This document shows, in pieces, positions 8,461 to 17,750 of a stretch of 54,815 nt of DNA. The notes beneath the pieces are model-generated. The model made no database searches. It had not been told where the DNA came from and worked only from the letters and a program-made list of their open reading frames with translations. Location of the stretch: assembly GCA_002500605.1 (NCBI GenBank), contig DLRR01000022.1:1-54815 (forward strand). The letters are read 5' to 3'. Positions within the stretch are counted from its first letter, which is position 1. Each line of letters starts with the position of its first letter. The translations under genes and the position numbers were made by a program. The DNA is from Nitrospinaceae bacterium UBA7883. Lineage in GTDB: Bacteria; Nitrospinota_A; UBA7883.

Positions 8461-10272
8461 ATGGGATCTTTAAAAATCACCAAAACGATTACCGGCCAGT
8501 TCTACACATCGGTTTTTAACTATAAGACGCAACCCGCACTAGTTAGGAAAGAATCCGGCGAGTGGGTAGCTACCACATACGGTGATCTTGCAAAAAAAGC
8601 ATCAAGTTTCTCTAAATTTCTATACGCAAATGGTATAAGGCCCGGTGATCGGGTGGCGCTAATGTTAGAGAATTCACCTGAATGGGCCATAGCCGATCTT
8701 GGCACCCTTTCAATTGGCGCTGCTGATGTTCCCCTTTATGCCACAGTATCAGACGAACAGGCCAAGTATATTTTGGATAATTCAGGAGCAAAAGTGGTGG
8801 TGGTCAATGGTGAAGCTCAGCTAATTAAACTTAAAAACGTCGTTGAGGATCTCAAAAAGTTAGAGTTAGTAGTCACAGTCAAAGAGAACACAGGACCTAT
8901 TGGTGATAAAAAAGTTGTCACTCTTTCGTCTGCTCTCGAGTCTGGATCAAATGTTAATGAAGACATTGTCCGAAAAGTAAAAGAAGCAGAAGACTGTGTA
9001 GAAGAAAATCTACTCGCTTCCATAATCTATACCTCCGGTACTACCGGTATGCCAAAGGGGGTAATGATTACGCACGGTAACTTTATGCATAACGTCGAAG
9101 CAACATTAAATGAAGTGCATATTGACAGTTCCGATAGGCACCTTTCTTTCCTGCCATTGTCACATGTGTTTGAACGCATGGCCGGTCATATTTCAATGCT
9201 TAGTGTAGGGGCAACTATTTACTACGCTGAAAGTGTCGAAAAAATACCCGACAATATTAAGGAAATTAAACCCACAGTGGTTATCAGTGTTCCAAGGCTT
9301 TTCGAAAAAATGGTTGGTAAAATAAAAGATAAAGTTGCAAATGCACCAAAAGCAAGGCAGAAGCTTTTTAACTGGGCTATTGACGTTGGTACAAGATACA
9401 CCGATCGAACCAACTTGGATAAAAATTCACTTTGGCTGGGCATTCAACACAAGATTGCAAATAAACTGGTTTTCAGCAAATTGGCAGCTGCGTTTGGTGG
9501 CAATATTCGATATTTCGTTTCCGGCGGAGCTCCTCTTAACATAGACTTGGCGATTTTTTTCCGTGCTGTAGGCATAAAAGTTTTAGAGGGTTACGGTCTT
9601 ACCGAAACGTCTCCTGTGATCGCGATGAATCCACCGAACGACATACGCGCTGGAACAGTTGGAAAAAAGTTAAGTAATTTGGAATTAAAGTTTCTTAGTG
9701 ATGGAGAGTTGCTTGTGCGTGGACCAAGTATTTCGAAAGGCTATTTTGATAATCAGAAAGCAACAAAAGACGCTATTGATTCGAATGGTTGGTTTCACAC
9801 AGGCGATATCGCAGAAATGGATGATGATGGGTATATTAGAATTACCGATCGCAAGAAAGACTTGATTGTTATGTCGAACGGTCAAAATGTACCCCCTCAA
9901 TCGCTTGAATCAAGCCTGGTTGGTGATGAATTTATAGTGCAAGCCGTAGCAATCGGAAATAATCGTAACTTCATGACGGCATTGATTGTTCCAAATTTCG
10001 TAAGGCTAGAGCGAGAGTTAGAGCGGATTGGTATATCAAATACCATTGACAAAGATGCTTTGGTGGAAAATGAGAAAGTGGTGGAACTGTACGCCCATCG
10101 CCTGGAAAAACTTATGGTGAGTTTTGCAAACTACGAAAGGATTAAAAAATTTAAACTCCTAACGGATGAATTCAGCGAGGCTGGAGGTGAACTAACCCCA
10201 ACATTGAAAGTTAAGCGAAAAATTGTATTAGAAAAGTACAGTAATATCATCGATGAAATGTACAGTTCCTAA
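8461..10272 (+). CDS. Long-chain acyl-CoA synthetase (AMP-forming)
   Basis: It activates fatty acids to acyl-CoA with ATP in two steps via an acyl-adenylate. The adenylate-forming signature is clear: IIYTSGTTGMPKGVMITH near residues 188-205, GYGLTETSP near 378, WFHTGDIAEMDDDGYIRITDRKKD near 440-463, and a Lys-rich C-terminal domain (TLKVKRK). At 603 residues it belongs to the Faa1/AcsL-type long-chain group. The ATG at 8461 follows AGGGG with good spacing and gives a typical N-terminus. The frame is open further up to 8353, but those residues do not fit the family. It is monocistronic by position. Confidence 0.93.
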   Translation: MGSLKITKTITGQFYTSVFNYKTQPALVRKESGEWVATTYGDLAKKASSFSKFLYANGIRPGDRVALMLENSPEWAIADLGTLSIGAADVPLYATVSDEQAKYILDNSGAKVVVVNGEAQLIKLKNVVEDLKKLELVVTVKENTGPIGDKKVVTLSSALESGSNVNEDIVRKVKEAEDCVEENLLASIIYTSGTTGMPKGVMITHGNFMHNVEATLNEVHIDSSDRHLSFLPLSHVFERMAGHISMLSVGATIYYAESVEKIPDNIKEIKPTVVISVPRLFEKMVGKIKDKVANAPKARQKLFNWAIDVGTRYTDRTNLDKNSLWLGIQHKIANKLVFSKLAAAFGGNIRYFVSGGAPLNIDLAIFFRAVGIKVLEGYGLTETSPVIAMNPPNDIRAGTVGKKLSNLELKFLSDGELLVRGPSISKGYFDNQKATKDAIDSNGWFHTGDIAEMDDDGYIRITDRKKDLIVMSNGQNVPPQSLESSLVGDEFIVQAVAIGNNRNFMTALIVPNFVRLERELERIGISNTIDKDALVENEKVVELYAHRLEKLMVSFANYERIKKFKLLTDEFSEAGGELTPTLKVKRKIVLEKYSNIIDEMYSS

Positions 10273-10408
10273 TGCATGTTAATAAGGAGCGTATGAGGTA
10301 ACAATGGGATAGCCCTATTCGGTTCACAAAAGTTCGGGTTATTTAACTCTATACCTTGGCTGATTGCCCTCCATTGATGAGAAAGTACGCTTTGCTATTG
10401 ACTTGTGG

Positions 10409-11458
10409 CTATTGCGGTTTCATAAGCCAACGTCTTTTTATTTTCACACCTGCGATCATGTCCCGATACATCTTCACAGCTTTTGGGAACATTTTGTAAA
10501 TTGGGTGGTTCATGTTTTCAGGCAGGGATTTATACTCGTCCATGACCTGCAAAGCCAAGTTGCATTGGGCTATGGCTACTGCTGGGTAAACCCTATCTGC
10601 GGAGCTGGCAGGTCCATATATCACGAAGTCCGCGCCCATGGAGCCGAGCGCCTCCATGGCAGTGTCAACCGACTTGTAGGTATCCACTCCCCCCATTTCA
10701 CCAGATGCTCGCCACCAGTTCAAAACTCCGTTGTTACGCCCACAGCCGGACAACAGACCGTACTTGCTTTTTATCAGTTCTGCAGCTCTGTTGCCAATCA
10801 TCGAAGCAGGCAGGCTTAATGGTGTGGTATCGCAAAGGATAGTTTCGAAACTGTATGGCTCCAGAAGTGGCAGCATTTTATCAAGGCACCTCATCCGGCC
10901 TTCTGAGAGCTCTGTATTCTTGTCCCACAGTGCCAGCAACAGATGTTTTACGCCTATTTTAGCTACTGCCTCAATCTCGTCCTGAAGGTTTTCTGTTTCA
11001 AAAAATGATAGTGAATTATATAAATATCGGTCCAGCCCTCCAATCGAGGCTACATACTTAGCAGTTATGAGCTTATCCTTTTTTAAAAACATGTCAGAGG
11101 AAAATGGCAGCCCCGATTCATTAGTTATTTGCAAAAGCATTTCTATGTAGCCTCTAATTTCTTCAGTTGAGTTTGCCACGAAATCAACTAGGGATGGCAG
11201 ACCCGTTATGGCCTCCAACTCCAGTATTCGTTCTATTTGACTTCTGGCGACATTGCGATCAAACTTATATTGTTTGCGGGATTGAAGGATTTTATCGCCA
11301 GCGGCAAACATGGAAGTAATCATTAGCGGAGGGTTTTGCCCCGGCTGGCCTCCAAACACACGCCCACCTATTGATCCAGTTAGTTGACCACTTTCATATT
11401 TTAGAATCACTTGCTTTCCACCCAAACCGATATTCACCAGATAAAACTCTCGTTCCAT
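10409..11458 (-). CDS. MtrH-family methyltransferase
   Basis: This resembles subunit H of tetrahydromethanopterin S-methyltransferase and its bacterial homologues, which move methyl groups between corrinoid proteins and tetrahydrofolate. The family opening FGGQPGQNPPLMITSMF (about residues 35-51) is unmistakable, followed by the TIM-barrel pattern with YNSLS near 186. The 349-residue length is slightly above the archaeal MtrH norm. The ATG at 11458 has AGGA five bases upstream. In bacteria such proteins usually work with a corrinoid protein and a substrate methyltransferase (MttB or MtaB type). None is adjacent here, although a MtaA/CmuA-type protein lies 7 kb away. The methyl donor is unknown. 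Confidence 0.8.
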   Translation of the reverse strand: MEREFYLVNIGLGGKQVILKYESGQLTGSIGGRVFGGQPGQNPPLMITSMFAAGDKILQSRKQYKFDRNVARSQIERILELEAITGLPSLVDFVANSTEEIRGYIEMLLQITNESGLPFSSDMFLKKDKLITAKYVASIGGLDRYLYNSLSFFETENLQDEIEAVAKIGVKHLLLALWDKNTELSEGRMRCLDKMLPLLEPYSFETILCDTTPLSLPASMIGNRAAELIKSKYGLLSGCGRNNGVLNWWRASGEMGGVDTYKSVDTAMEALGSMGADFVIYGPASSADRVYPAVAIAQCNLALQVMDEYKSLPENMNHPIYKMFPKAVKMYRDMIAGVKIKRRWLMKPQ

Positions 11459-11496
11459 GAAATCCTACTATCAGCAGACCGTTGTAGCAATGATAT

Positions 11497-11694
11497 ATGC
11501 CGTCCCAGGCCTCTGCAAAACTGCTCGAAGGGTTGAAAGGACAACTAAACGCCCTTGGAGAATCTGAAAAGGTTGCGGTAATAACTGATGCAATCGAGTC
11601 TTACGATTTCGATGAAGCGCTCGAAGTCACCAAGGAACTGCTAGCGCAATTAAAAGGAATGGCGATAGCATTTTGCGCAAAAGTTCGGATTTAG
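11497..11694 (+). CDS. Small ORF of doubtful status, Hpt-like helical segment
   Basis: This would encode 65 residues, preceded in frame by a stop at 11491 and ending just before tRNA-Asn. The segment ending IESYDFDEALEVTKELLAQLKG resembles the last helices of Hpt or sensor-kinase tail domains (YDFDEALxxxxxLL). No ribosome site precedes the ATG. It could be a tiny gene or the remnant of a lost two-component protein. Codon use looks protein-like, which is why I list it. Confidence 0.3.
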   Translation: MPSQASAKLLEGLKGQLNALGESEKVAVITDAIESYDFDEALEVTKELLAQLKGMAIAFCAKVRI

Positions 11695-11701
11695 TGTGTA
11701 T

Positions 11702-11777
11702 TGGCTCCCCGGGACGGACTCGAACCGCCGACAGGGTGGTTAACAGCCACCTGCTCTACCAACTGAGCTACCGGGGA
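11702..11777 (-). tRNA. tRNA-Asn (anticodon GTT)
   Basis: Read on the minus strand, this gives acceptor TCCCCGG/CCGGGGA with discriminator G and encoded CCA, D stem GCTC/GAGC, anticodon stem GGTGG/CCACC around CTGTTAA, and a T arm with TTCGAGT. Length is 76 nt. The anticodon GTT is the normal one for Asn. Confidence 0.95.
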
Positions 11778-11896
11778 ACTGCCAGCATTCAGGGGTTAGT
11801 TTGTAGAACATTTTATGTGGAGTTGTCAATAATAAACCATGACAAGTAACGGACATCTGGGTCTCTTACTAATAAAAAGTCTAACCACCTTCGTTA

Positions 11897-12886
11897 TTAG
11901 CTTACCCATCCATGTTTTTTGTACCAGGAGATAGTTTTTCTAGCTCCCTCAGACAAATCAACCGACGGATTATAGCAAAGTTCACGTTTGGCCTTCTCGA
12001 TGGAAAATGCCCTGTTTTTTATAAAAAAGTCTACCCGCCTACGGAATAATGGTGGTTCTATCCCAAAAGGTTTACATATTGCTTCACACAATATTGCTCC
12101 CAATTGTACTGGAAGGTAAGGAATAGAAAACCTAGAACCTACTGTTCCACCAGTTTTTCCAATTATGGAAACCCACTCGTTTAATGTTATGTACTTTGCA
12201 CCACCGATGATATAAATTTCACCTTCAGATTTTGAATTTTCATATGCCAACAACATTCCATCGATTAAATCGTCAACGTAAACTGGGTGTATAAAAGTAT
12301 TTCCATTGCCTACCATGTGAAACTTACCATTAAGTATCATCTTAAAAAGTTTCAACAGCCTTTTATCGCCAGGGCCATAAATAGCTGTAGGTCGAACTAT
12401 GGTAACAGGTGTTTTATGTTCTTTGTAATGTTGTAGCACTACTTTTTCAGCTTCAGCCTTTGTGACCTGATAAATATCTTCTGCATTGAATGGAGCGGTT
12501 TCGTCTGCTGGTGGTTTTTCTATATGGCCCAATACCCCAATAGTAGAGCAATGGACAACTTTACTCACATTGTATTTAATTGCATAGTCGAGTAGAGTTT
12601 TGGTGGCGTTCACATGTATGTCGTAAAATTCGCTATCTTGAATTCCTGCCTTTTGCACTATTGCTGCAAGGTGGAAAATTCCCACTACTCCTTTGCAGGA
12701 GCGTTCGATTACTTTCTCTTCTCTGATATCACCAGTAACTACTTCGGTGCAAATGTCATTTAATAACTGGTCATGACCAGGTCCTCTTACCAATGCACGA
12801 ATCTTTTGGCCAATGGCATGAAGTCGTTGGCACAAGCTTCTTCCAAGAAAACCATTGGCCCCTGTGACAAGAATGGTACCTTGCAA
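11897..12886 (-). CDS. NAD-dependent epimerase/dehydratase (extended SDR)
   Basis: This is an extended short-chain dehydrogenase. The N-terminal Rossmann motif TGANGFLG (residues 8-15) and the catalytic YQVTK (about 140-144) are both present, and 329 residues is normal. It resembles nucleotide-sugar epimerases and 3-beta-HSD-like reductases; the exact substrate cannot be told. The start is TTG at 12886 with AGGGA eight bases before it. It is the last gene of a minus-strand group with two radical SAM/SPASM proteins and a glycosyltransferase, so work on a sugar or glycolipid precursor is likely. Confidence 0.85.
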   Translation of the reverse strand: MQGTILVTGANGFLGRSLCQRLHAIGQKIRALVRGPGHDQLLNDICTEVVTGDIREEKVIERSCKGVVGIFHLAAIVQKAGIQDSEFYDIHVNATKTLLDYAIKYNVSKVVHCSTIGVLGHIEKPPADETAPFNAEDIYQVTKAEAEKVVLQHYKEHKTPVTIVRPTAIYGPGDKRLLKLFKMILNGKFHMVGNGNTFIHPVYVDDLIDGMLLAYENSKSEGEIYIIGGAKYITLNEWVSIIGKTGGTVGSRFSIPYLPVQLGAILCEAICKPFGIEPPLFRRRVDFFIKNRAFSIEKAKRELCYNPSVDLSEGARKTISWYKKHGWVS

Positions 12887-12947
12887 TAGTTTAGTCCCTA
12901 GAAATATTAGTAAGACTTAGTTTCATCAGAATATTTATTTTGAAGTT

Positions 12948-13946
12948 CTATCGTAAGCTAAGGTTGTCCTTCAGAAATGTGGAAAGATAGTCTGATGGTA
13001 CCCCCATAAAAGTTTTACGAGTTAATATATCGCATTTTTCACAAGGTGCCAGACCTTTGACGTCACACTGCCGCATCCTTTTTCGCATTTCCTTTAACTC
13101 AGCGCCTTCCCACACTTCAGTAACGCTTTGTTTTTTCAAATCACCCATTATTAGTTTCCCGTAAAAGTCTTGAGGGCAGGGAACAATAGTGCCATCGAAA
13201 AATACGGTCATTGAATACCAAAGAAAGGTGCAAGGAGTAAACTTTGCTTGTCCTGTATCGGCCACTCCTTCTCCATATTCTGATGCATCACCTGCCCAGT
13301 TATGCGGAGTGCGAATGATAAATCTGTCCAACGGCAATTCTTTAAATTTATTTTTAAAAACCTTACGTCGCGTGGTTTTGCCTACACCATTTTCGCCTAT
13401 TTCCATGACTTGAAGAATTGTCATGGGAGTGGTTTTCCCGGATCGTTCTTTAGCTCTTAGGAAGTTTTGGATATTGAGTACTGTTTCATCAAAGTTACCA
13501 CCTAAGCGCACCTTGTCATAAATATCCTTGTTATAACCGTCAACGGAAAAAGATACGTAGCTAAGTCCAGCATCAATTAGGTTTACTGCCCTTTCTTCTG
13601 TCATTAACCCTGCGTTCGTATGTAATCTTGTGAACATGCCCTTTTGTGTGCAATATTCAACCATCATTTCAAGGTCTGGATGAATCAACGATTCACCTCG
13701 GTGAAACAGGTTAACATCGTACACATGTCCTTCCAGCTCATCGACAATTCGTTTAAAAAGGTCAAAATCCATTAGTCCTTTTGGAAACTTGGTGTCCATA
13801 CCATTTGGACAATGACCGCATTTAAAATTACATGAAGGTGTTGGTTCTATCCAGACTCTTGATGGAAGTCTAGATACAGTTTCTTTCCGCATGATATAAC
13901 TCATATAGAGTTTGGACAGATTAGATATGTTCTTTAGGGTGTTCAT
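12948..13946 (-). CDS. Radical SAM/SPASM protein
   Basis: This is a radical S-adenosylmethionine enzyme with the [4Fe-4S] motif CNFKCGHC (about residues 36-43). A C-terminal SPASM-type Cys set (CTFLW, CPQDF, CDVKG, CEKC, about 245-310) would hold auxiliary clusters. The 332-residue length is typical. SPASM proteins modify peptides, sugars or other small molecules; the substrate is unknown. The start lies two bases after the stop of the upstream radical SAM gene, so the two are translationally coupled. The pair does not look like a duplication, since they share little beyond the fold. Confidence 0.85.
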   Translation of the reverse strand: MNTLKNISNLSKLYMSYIMRKETVSRLPSRVWIEPTPSCNFKCGHCPNGMDTKFPKGLMDFDLFKRIVDELEGHVYDVNLFHRGESLIHPDLEMMVEYCTQKGMFTRLHTNAGLMTEERAVNLIDAGLSYVSFSVDGYNKDIYDKVRLGGNFDETVLNIQNFLRAKERSGKTTPMTILQVMEIGENGVGKTTRRKVFKNKFKELPLDRFIIRTPHNWAGDASEYGEGVADTGQAKFTPCTFLWYSMTVFFDGTIVPCPQDFYGKLIMGDLKKQSVTEVWEGAELKEMRKRMRQCDVKGLAPCEKCDILTRKTFMGVPSDYLSTFLKDNLSLR

Positions 13947-13948
13947 GC

Positions 13949-15028
13949 CTAGATTTTTTGAAGAATATGCTTGAGAGTTTTTGGCTCAATTAGTTTATGC
14001 AACCGTGTTGGCGTAAGATAGCTGAGATACAGGTTAAGCGGACTCACACATGTTACCCAACATATTGGGTGATGCCCCTCTTTGATCGAACACCGCAGCG
14101 AGTTAGCCTCTTGCCCAAACCAGATCTCCTTAAATGTTTTTTCTGTTAGGTTTCCAATTCGTGAGAATGCCACTGGGCAAGAAAATAAATCTCCATTTGG
14201 GTGAATCTGGGCAGAAAACATACCAGCCGTGCATTTGTATTTGTAGAGGCTGTTCTGATCTGCTAAATATGCTTCAAATTCATCAAAATATCCCTTTGGA
14301 TGTGGAATTAGCTCTGGGTACTGATCAAACAAAGTATTTATCTGATCTTTGACCAACTTCATTTCTCCGTTGTTCAGGATTAAATTATTGTCAGGTGAGT
14401 ATTTAACAAAAGTATTGGTCATCTCAATTGTTAGCCCGTCAATACCTAGGTCCTTGGCCATTTTTGCGATACCCAACAATTGCCCTGCGTTGTCTGAATT
14501 TATAGTTGTATTAAAAAATAAACTAATATCGGGATTTGCGGCCTGTAAATTCTTAACTCCACCGATGGCTTTATCAAAAGCACCTTTTACGCCCCGAATA
14601 TTATCATGCGTGTCGGAATTATCACCATCAATTGATATGTAAAGGCTGTCAAGACCTGTAGAGGCAATCTTCTCGGCAATTTCAGGAGTTATAAGAACTG
14701 CGTTAGAGTTTCCACCAATTTTAAGCCCAAGGCTTTTTCCGTAGGAAATCAAATCGTACACAGTCTTTTGAAGAAACATTTCACCACCTGAGAATGAAAT
14801 ATGCGCAACATCATTCGATGCAAGATCCTCTAGAATCTTTTTTTGTTGGTTAATGTCTAACGTTGTTCTGCGTATTTCAGCAAGCGGAATTTGCCAAATG
14901 TGACAATGTCGACATTTGAGGTTGCAGTGGTAAGTCAATTCCCACTGTACCTTCATTGGACCACAGGCTGGTTCCGTAGCGCCTAACTTGAACCTGACAA
15001 GGTTTAACAGATGTTTGTATAATTTCAT
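13949..15028 (-). CDS. Radical SAM/SPASM protein
   Basis: This radical SAM enzyme has CNLKCRHC at about residues 35-42, the family SGGEMFLQ segment near 80 (the usual SGGEP region) and a SPASM-like tail (CTAGMFS, CPVAF, CSIKEGHHPICWVTC, about 268-330). The 359-residue length fits. The start is ATG at 15028 without a strong ribosome site. It sits in one transcript with a second radical SAM protein and an epimerase downstream. The GT4 gene upstream, 110 bases away, may lead the operon. A sugar- or lipid-modifying role is inferred from these neighbours only. Confidence 0.85.
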   Translation of the reverse strand: MKLYKHLLNLVRFKLGATEPACGPMKVQWELTYHCNLKCRHCHIWQIPLAEIRRTTLDINQQKKILEDLASNDVAHISFSGGEMFLQKTVYDLISYGKSLGLKIGGNSNAVLITPEIAEKIASTGLDSLYISIDGDNSDTHDNIRGVKGAFDKAIGGVKNLQAANPDISLFFNTTINSDNAGQLLGIAKMAKDLGIDGLTIEMTNTFVKYSPDNNLILNNGEMKLVKDQINTLFDQYPELIPHPKGYFDEFEAYLADQNSLYKYKCTAGMFSAQIHPNGDLFSCPVAFSRIGNLTEKTFKEIWFGQEANSLRCSIKEGHHPICWVTCVSPLNLYLSYLTPTRLHKLIEPKTLKHILQKI

Positions 15029-15138
15029 AATAGCTGAAATGGCAAAAAACTAAGGACAATAATAATGATTGACCGACTCAACGGTATAAAATTGGGCTAT
15101 GCCAGAAAACGCTAATAGTTTTAAAGGCAAGATTCCAA

Positions 15139-16311
15139 TTATGTAGCGATAGTTTTATATACTTGCCCAAGCTTATGCTTGAATTTTTGATAGTTAAACT
15201 GATCTTCCACAAACTCGCGGCCTTTTCTACCAATTTCCGTGCGTAATTCTTTGTTGCTTAATAGTAGCAGAATGGCGGAGGCGTATTCCACTTTTTCAGC
15301 TTTTGCCAAAACTGCAATATTTTTATTAAGAAGTTGCGTGTGTGTTGGGAGGTCAGTAGCAACAATTGGTTTGCCAGTTTTAAGATACGTATATAGTTTC
15401 AAGGGTGTGTTTTCACCTTGTATTCTGGGCGAAAGAAGAATATCTGCCAAATCATGAAATACAGGCATATGCTCTAATGGTTTGGTGCCAGTGAATAAAA
15501 CTTTCTCTTCAAGACCAAGTTGGTCTCTCTTGGCTATGTATTTTCCAATCTGTTCATCCTCGCCACCAACAATAACGAACTTAGAATTACTATTTTCTGT
15601 AGCAACTTGCATGGCGGATTCAAGTATTAAGTCAATTCCCTGATATGCTTCAAGGTTGCCTGTGTATAGAATTACCATGTCATTAGAAGTTATGCCCAAC
15701 TCATTTCTTAATGAGGTTACAGTCATGTCATTTGGGGGAGAGGGGAACTCCATTGGGATATCTTCAATTTGAAACACTTTACGTGGTTCAGTTACTGTTT
15801 TGGCCACGGCTGTAAGGTGTGGACACACAGTTATTATTGCCGAGGCAGATTTAAAAGCGGCATTTTCAATATGCTTAGCAAGATTTAACAAAAAAGTTGT
15901 TTTAATGAATTTACTGGTTTTTAGCTGCTCGGACATATGAGAGTCCATATCAAAGATATACGGAATACGGAACAATTTTGATAAAATCCATGCCATTAGG
16001 GCAGACTCCTCAACAGCATGAATAACACAATATTTTTTACGTATCAGAAGTAAGCTAGCGTGGAAAAACATAACCACATCATAAATCAACTTTGTTTTTG
16101 ATGGCCCAATTGGTGCTTTGGCGAGACCAGGTACTTTTGGTATACGTAGAATACAAGTGTTAGCTATATGCACGTTGTTACCATGTGGATAAACCAAAAG
16201 GTCAACACTATAGCCAATTTCTGAAAGTGCTGTAGCAACTAACCGCACATTAATAGGTGTGCCACGTATTTCGAAAAATGGTTGTGGCGCCAGCAAAAGG
16301 ATCTTCATCAT
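15139..16311 (-). CDS. Glycosyltransferase family 4
   Basis: This is a GT-B glycosyltransferase of 390 residues. The N-terminal part opens ILLLAPQPFFEIRGTPINVR, the Gly/Arg-containing loop common in GT4. The C-terminal domain carries LGITSNDMVILYTGNLEAYQGIDLI and, near residue 300, SPRIQGENTPLKLYTYLKTGKPIVATD, the donor-binding region with its Glu-x7-Glu-like element altered. The donor and acceptor are unknown. It is the first gene of the minus-strand group of radical SAM and epimerase genes, with a 375-base intergenic region before it that should hold the promoter. Confidence 0.88.
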   Translation of the reverse strand: MMKILLLAPQPFFEIRGTPINVRLVATALSEIGYSVDLLVYPHGNNVHIANTCILRIPKVPGLAKAPIGPSKTKLIYDVVMFFHASLLLIRKKYCVIHAVEESALMAWILSKLFRIPYIFDMDSHMSEQLKTSKFIKTTFLLNLAKHIENAAFKSASAIITVCPHLTAVAKTVTEPRKVFQIEDIPMEFPSPPNDMTVTSLRNELGITSNDMVILYTGNLEAYQGIDLILESAMQVATENSNSKFVIVGGEDEQIGKYIAKRDQLGLEEKVLFTGTKPLEHMPVFHDLADILLSPRIQGENTPLKLYTYLKTGKPIVATDLPTHTQLLNKNIAVLAKAEKVEYASAILLLLSNKELRTEIGRKGREFVEDQFNYQKFKHKLGQVYKTIAT

Positions 16312-16686
16312 AAAGATGGTATGAACTTTTAAGACTTGATATTGTTAGTTAGGAATATTTTATAAGTGTATAGCATACTACATCATCTGATGGTTTTTCT
16401 CACTTTAACTCTATTCTTTTGATTGCGGCATTAGGTATAATTTAACGCGTTTAGCTGATGACAATTTGTTTTGATATAGTTCGGTAAATCGATATTTGGA
16501 AGATCCAAAAAATTCTCTTGACCTATTCATGGGTTATATGCACGATATAGCACAGAAATTTGATGGATTCGGATTATATATAGCGTCTAATGAAACATTC
16601 ACTAAAATGATCGAAGGGTCAAAGGAGTGTTAAGTCGGACGACACCGAAATGAACGATTTTTTTGAATTATTTATGGAGATTTTAA
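16312..16686. other. Divergent intergenic region between GT4 and ferredoxin genes
   Basis: It must hold promoters for both directions; none is clear. A short frame ending at about 16632 (roughly 45 codons from a TTG) reads as plausible protein, but has no ribosome site and no known match. I therefore do not call it a gene. Confidence 0.4.
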
Positions 16687-16932
16687 ATGGCCCTGCTGAT
16701 TAATGAAGAATGTGTCAACTGTGGTGTTTGCGAGCCTGAATGCCCGAATGAGTCCATTACTGAAGGAGAAGATATTTATTTGATTGATCCAAATAAATGC
16801 ACAGAATGTGTCGGCTACTTTGACGAAGCACAGTGTGTGGATGTTTGCCCTGTCGATTGCATTGTAGATGATCCTGACCACGATGAATCGAAGGATGAGC
16901 TTCAGGCAAAGTACGATAAATTGAAAGGCTGA
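16687..16932 (+). CDS. yfhL: 2[4Fe-4S] ferredoxin, YfhL type
   Basis: This is an 81-residue bacterial ferredoxin. The first cluster motif is CVNCGVCEPECPN (residues 10-22). The second carries the insertion typical of the YfhL/FdxA-like group, CTECVGYFDEAQCVDVCPVDC (about 38-58). An acidic C-terminal tail follows. Such proteins are low-potential cytoplasmic electron carriers; the partner is unknown here. The start ATG at 16687 is preceded by GGAG with suitable spacing. It stands alone between the GT4 gene and a lipoprotein gene. Confidence 0.93.
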   Translation: MALLINEECVNCGVCEPECPNESITEGEDIYLIDPNKCTECVGYFDEAQCVDVCPVDCIVDDPDHDESKDELQAKYDKLKG

Positions 16933-17173
16933 TGCGGGTTAATCTTTCGCCGCTTGCCATTGACAGGAAATCACTTAGCTAACTTCTTTTGGATTGACTG
17001 CCGATCACCTGTAATCGATTTGAAACATTAAACGCCCAGACAAGTTTTGCCTGGCAACTTCTTATCGCTGTACAAAAAAGAAAAAAGTATCAGTTATAGT
17101 GATGCCTAAGTATGATTAACGGCATATTTGAAAAGTGATTCTATAATTGATGCGAGTGTGAAATCATATTCCG

Positions 17174-17458
17174 ATGAAGATTCAAGGATATTTGTTATTA
17201 GTCTTTGTTGTTCTTTTTTCTGCCTGTTCAAGTGTTACTTTGAAGGTCGAAGAAAAACATGCTATCTCTGCAAATAAAATTGATAGACTTGGTCGAGGTA
17301 CAACTGTTGCTCAAGTTAGACGAATACTAGGTACACCAGAGACGATAATAAAGACCAAGAGAGGCGAATTCTATTTTTACAAGGACCTTAGCCTCAAGTC
17401 TTGTTGGGTAGAATTAACCCATGAAGGAATTGTTCAAGATATTGAATGGTCCGATTGA
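17174..17458 (+). CDS. BamE-like (SmpA/OmlA) lipoprotein
   Basis: This is a 94-residue outer-membrane lipoprotein. A signal peptide with hydrophobic core LLLVFVVLFSA ends in the lipobox FSAC, giving Cys18 as the lipidated residue. The mature part has the SmpA/OmlA fold signature: a short helix, then GTTVAQVRRILGTPETI near 42-58. BamE helps the BAM complex insert outer-membrane proteins. This one is short, and other small lipoproteins use the same fold, so I do not assign bamE outright. It indicates a Gram-negative cell. It is separated from grpE by about 290 bases. Confidence 0.8.
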   Translation: MKIQGYLLLVFVVLFSACSSVTLKVEEKHAISANKIDRLGRGTTVAQVRRILGTPETIIKTKRGEFYFYKDLSLKSCWVELTHEGIVQDIEWSD

Positions 17459-17750
17459 GGCAGCTTTCCAAGCCTACAACCTTTAAATTGCACTTAAGAG
17501 TGATACCTAGCAATCTGTTGTATGTCGATCCCGTAATTGATATCATTGGGCTTCTGCTGAAAAACTAATGGATGTAAATTACGATTTTTGCTTAAAGTAT
17601 ATGGTGACTCTGTTTTGTCAAACTTTCAGCAGTAGATCGAAATCAGCTCTTAAGCATTTAAAGTTTCGAGTTCAAAAATAAGTGTTAGTGGTTTTGAAAA
17701 GTCATTAGCGGATAAGGTCTAAAGTAAAAAAGGTATTTGAAAAAAAGAAA

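Noticed and set aside
10364..10819. Long plus-strand frame opposite the MtrH-like gene
   Set aside because: It is the complement of a clear protein family member and is Cys/His-rich without motif logic.
12948..15028. Radical SAM pair as a peptide-maturation (RiPP) system
   Set aside because: No small precursor peptide or peptidase/transporter is nearby; neighbours are sugar enzymes.
16490..16632. Short frame of about 45 codons before the ferredoxin gene
   Set aside because: It has no ribosome site, no recognisable family and only a TTG start.
17459..17750. CIRCE-type inverted repeat before grpE
   Set aside because: The expected TTAGCACTC-N9-GAGTGCTAA pattern is not there.
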